Assembly: GCA_031271275.1 (NCBI GenBank)
Contig: JAISWA010000265.1
Location: 1-8,139 of the forward strand
DNA: 8,139 bases
DNA from: Clostridiales bacterium
GTDB taxonomy: Bacteria > Bacillota > Clostridia > Lachnospirales > WQUN01
Direction: 5' to 3'
Made by a program: the position numbers and the translations under genes. The notes under the pieces were generated by a model. The model saw nothing but the letters and a program-made list of their open reading frames with translations, did no database searches and was not told the origin of the DNA. The stretch's first letter is position 1, and each line of letters starts with the position of its first letter. Shown piece by piece: positions 7,601 to 8,139 of the stretch.

Positions 7601-7937
7601 AGACATGACCACGCGCTTTAACGCGGGCGAGCGGGATATCTTTTTAATATCCCTTAAAGCGGGCGGTACCGGGTTGAACCTGATTGGCGCGGACGTTGTG
7701 CTGCACTACGACCCGTGGTGGAACCCGTCGGTAATGGACCAGGCATCCGACCGCGCGCACCGGTACGGGCAGGAAAAGGCGGTGCAGATTTTTAATCTTG
7801 TGGCGAAAGACACCATCGAGGAAAAAATTATGGATTTGCAAGAGAAGAAGCGGAACCTCATCGATTCGGTCATCACCGAAGGGGGAAGTTTTGTGAATAC
7901 GCTTTCGGAAGAAGAACTCAGGGAATTGTTCAAGTAA
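4680..7937 (+). CDS. SNF2-family DNA-dependent ATPase with N-terminal SWIM zinc finger
   Basis: This encodes 1085 residues, a usual size for clostridial SWIM-SNF2 proteins. SNF2 ATPases translocate on double-stranded DNA and remodel DNA-protein complexes; the role of this bacterial branch is poorly defined. An N-terminal SWIM zinc finger has Cys75-x-Cys77 and Cys87-x-His89. Residues about 180-600 fit the bacterial SNF2-associated region found in this family. The ATPase core follows: motif I DDMGLGKT (652-659), motif II DEAQ (748-751), LTGTP (775-779), and in the second RecA lobe LFSQFTSMLEIL, AGGTGLNLIGAD and motif VI DRAHRYGQ with Arg1025 and Arg1028. All motifs look complete, so it should be active. 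The ATG follows the cheV stop by one base and has no ribosome binding site, so translation probably depends on reinitiation after cheV. I do not assign it to a defence system. Confidence 0.93.
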   Translation: MQEALSRGSILNISSNADVYERGEKYYRDGKLLSIRTQELDGGLTQIKAQVEGNYKNYEVSVTLESSGAVKTYTCSCESHNIWRGACKHVVTALFAVSEGRCSTQSSEKLSQTARGLTDALEKIIFEDIDASLSVSRQAPANPIRLAPCFHSGAKGEAFLTFTVGYNRPYLIKNVSSFLTSVRKEETVSYGSGLQFNHAAYMFDDESRKLLEFMLREDALFMEVTKKLGKQYQYMAQTARSNTRALTVTERNMDDFFALYEGREIEGDVSGETQLRLTGETPDVRLHVKHEPKTLRIAAEEFNYRVTHGQKYHYFISHEAIHRMPRNDAKVLIHLLRAFSASQNSELLFTGNEQSRFLTIILPKLQKLGLIRSTEGEPPVSVADELKVQLYFDSAGKEVTGRAVFRYGETEINPLEDTVAGVLRDAAGEYAIKRRLTVYGFNPDPARKEYVLAGNDLMYAFLHGTGGEPSGLDVLMENAEVYMTDALSQKKMKLNPPSLGLRLQGGLLDIKIENSGYTLNELMEALDSYRAKKKYYRLKDGRFLPLECEEIKTVANILTALDVSRKDIRNNVLVVPAYRALYVDELTAGLQASRSVTRNHDYQAMVNQFKSDDARIFEIPETLENVLREYQKTGYQWLKTLSRYGFGGILADDMGLGKTIQIIAILLSEKREGVRSLVVAPTSLLYNWEHEIRRFAPGLNTAVVTGLPDKRREILEYTEADVYITTYDTMKRDVEAYAKMDFAYVIADEAQNIKNPNTQNARAIKSLNARVKFALTGTPIENTLTELWSIFDFILPGYLYSAHKFNRLFEYPIVKDNDKSRMEKLKRQIAPFILRRVKKNVLTELPDKTETTLLAELLPEQKKIYLAHLKIAKGEFDAAAAGGNLDDNRMRILAQLTRLRQICCHPSMFAEKYNGGSGKLDLALETIQMAVESGHRVLLFSQFTSMLEILQRALERTPFRYFYLDGTVKAQNRIDMTTRFNAGERDIFLISLKAGGTGLNLIGADVVLHYDPWWNPSVMDQASDRAHRYGQEKAVQIFNLVAKDTIEEKIMDLQEKKRNLIDSVITEGGSFVNTLSEEELRELFK

Positions 7938-7956
7938 AAAAATTTGCGGGCAAATT
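7936..7956 (-). terminator. Short hairpin, possible minus-strand terminator
   Basis: AATTTGC (7941-7947) and GCAAATT (7950-7956) form an inverted repeat around two bases, folding as about a six-base-pair stem with a four-base loop. On the minus strand the stem runs into seven T's, so it could end transcription coming from the right. On the plus strand no T run follows, so it is unlikely to terminate the SNF2 gene. The stem is short and AT-rich. Confidence 0.35.
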
Positions 7957-7983
7957 GATAGTTGGCATCTTATGTAATACACT
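7955..7983 (+). promoter_or_regulatory. Possible weak promoter in the right intergenic region
   Basis: TTGATA (7955-7960, five of six consensus bases) is followed after 17 bases by TACACT (7978-7983, four of six). A start near 7990 would give a short transcript ending at the strong terminator at 8021-8066. No open frame of note lies between, so any product would be a small RNA. AT-rich DNA gives such matches by chance. Confidence 0.22.
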
Positions 7984-8013
7984 CGCGACCCCAGTGATTT
8001 AGGGTGTTTGACG

Positions 8014-8073
8014 GCAATTTAAAAATACGCAAACGGCAAAATATTGCTAAAGTTTGCGTATTTTTTAATTTGC
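8014..8073. terminator. Strong rho-independent terminator, probably bidirectional
   Basis: AAAAATACGCAAAC (8021-8034) pairs perfectly with GTTTGCGTATTTTT (8052-8065), a 14-base-pair stem. The symmetry continues imperfectly outward: GCAATTT (8014-8020) faces AATTTGC (8067-8073). The loop holds a smaller inverted repeat, GCAA (8036-8039) and TTGC (8044-8047). T runs follow the GC part of the stem on the plus strand (8061-8066), and on the minus strand five T's occupy the mirrored position. It lies 84 bases after the SNF2 stop and is the likely end of the cheV-SNF2 transcript. It may also end a gene entering from the right on the minus strand. Confidence 0.8.
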
Positions 8074-8139
8074 GAAATTGCGCGGCATTCGCGCTTCCTT
8101 GCCTGTCGGGAATCTCGCTTCAAAATCCAACAAACGCAG
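8065..8139 (-). CDS. Possible C-terminal end of an unknown gene entering from the right
   Basis: On the minus strand one frame is open from the window edge for 24 codons to a TAA (8065-8067) set in the base of the terminator stem. The residues end in ARMPRNFAN and match no family I recognise. A stop codon placed right at a terminator, and the extra minus-strand hairpin at 7936-7956, would suit a convergent gene. But a second minus frame is also open through this stretch, and 24 codons is too short to judge. Confidence 0.2.
   Translation of the reverse strand: MRLLDFEARFPTGKEARMPRNFAN

Noticed and set aside
4680..7937. SNF2 gene as part of a DISARM-like or other phage-defence locus
   Set aside because: No methyltransferase, DUF1998 protein, phospholipase D or other defence partner is nearby. 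The SWIM plus SNF2-associated layout is widespread in Bacillota chromosomes.
7938..8139. tRNA, CRISPR repeat or attachment site in the tail
   Set aside because: There is no cloverleaf, no T-loop consensus, no evenly spaced repeats and no integrase gene.

Overview
The window looks like chromosomal DNA from an anaerobic clostridial-type member of the Bacillota. The indications are a CheV chemotaxis adaptor, an AsnB of the type common in clostridia, a SWIM-zinc-finger SNF2 ATPase with a bacterial SNF2-associated middle region, strong GGAGG ribosome binding sites, and tight head-to-tail packing. The coding DNA is fairly GC-rich and the two intergenic gaps are AT-rich. The assignment to Clostridia is inference. 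No rRNA, tRNA, CRISPR array, insertion sequence or phage gene is visible.

Layout. A divergent promoter region (about 3556-3757) separates two transcription units. Leftward (minus strand) runs a compact operon: an asnB-like gene, then tsaE, tsaB, rimI and the first 55 codons of a Lon-related ATP-dependent protease that leaves the window at base 1. Neighbouring genes overlap by 20, 4 and 8 bases, and rimI and the protease gene are 15 bases apart. TsaE and TsaB belong to the tRNA t6A37 (threonylcarbamoyladenosine) pathway, and RimI is the N-acetyltransferase usually encoded beside them. tsaD, often next in such operons, is not here. Rightward (plus strand) run cheV and a 1085-residue SNF2-family ATPase, separated by one base and with no ribosome binding site for the second gene. 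The last 200 bases are AT-rich and hold inverted repeats, including a strong, probably bidirectional, terminator.

The most notable point is the asparagine synthetase. Its ammonia-ligase (synthetase) half looks intact, with both nucleotide-binding motifs, but its glutaminase half is crippled at the sequence level. The codon after the start is Arg (CGC) instead of the invariant catalytic Cys, and about 40 residues that normally carry the HRGPD and RRLSIID glutamine-site motifs are absent, in frame. A textbook ribosome binding site and an open frame argue that the protein is still made. It may be an ammonia-dependent asparagine synthetase, an AsnB-like ligase with another substrate, or a gene in early decay. 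The other genes look ordinary individually, and I see no clear previously undescribed multi-gene system.
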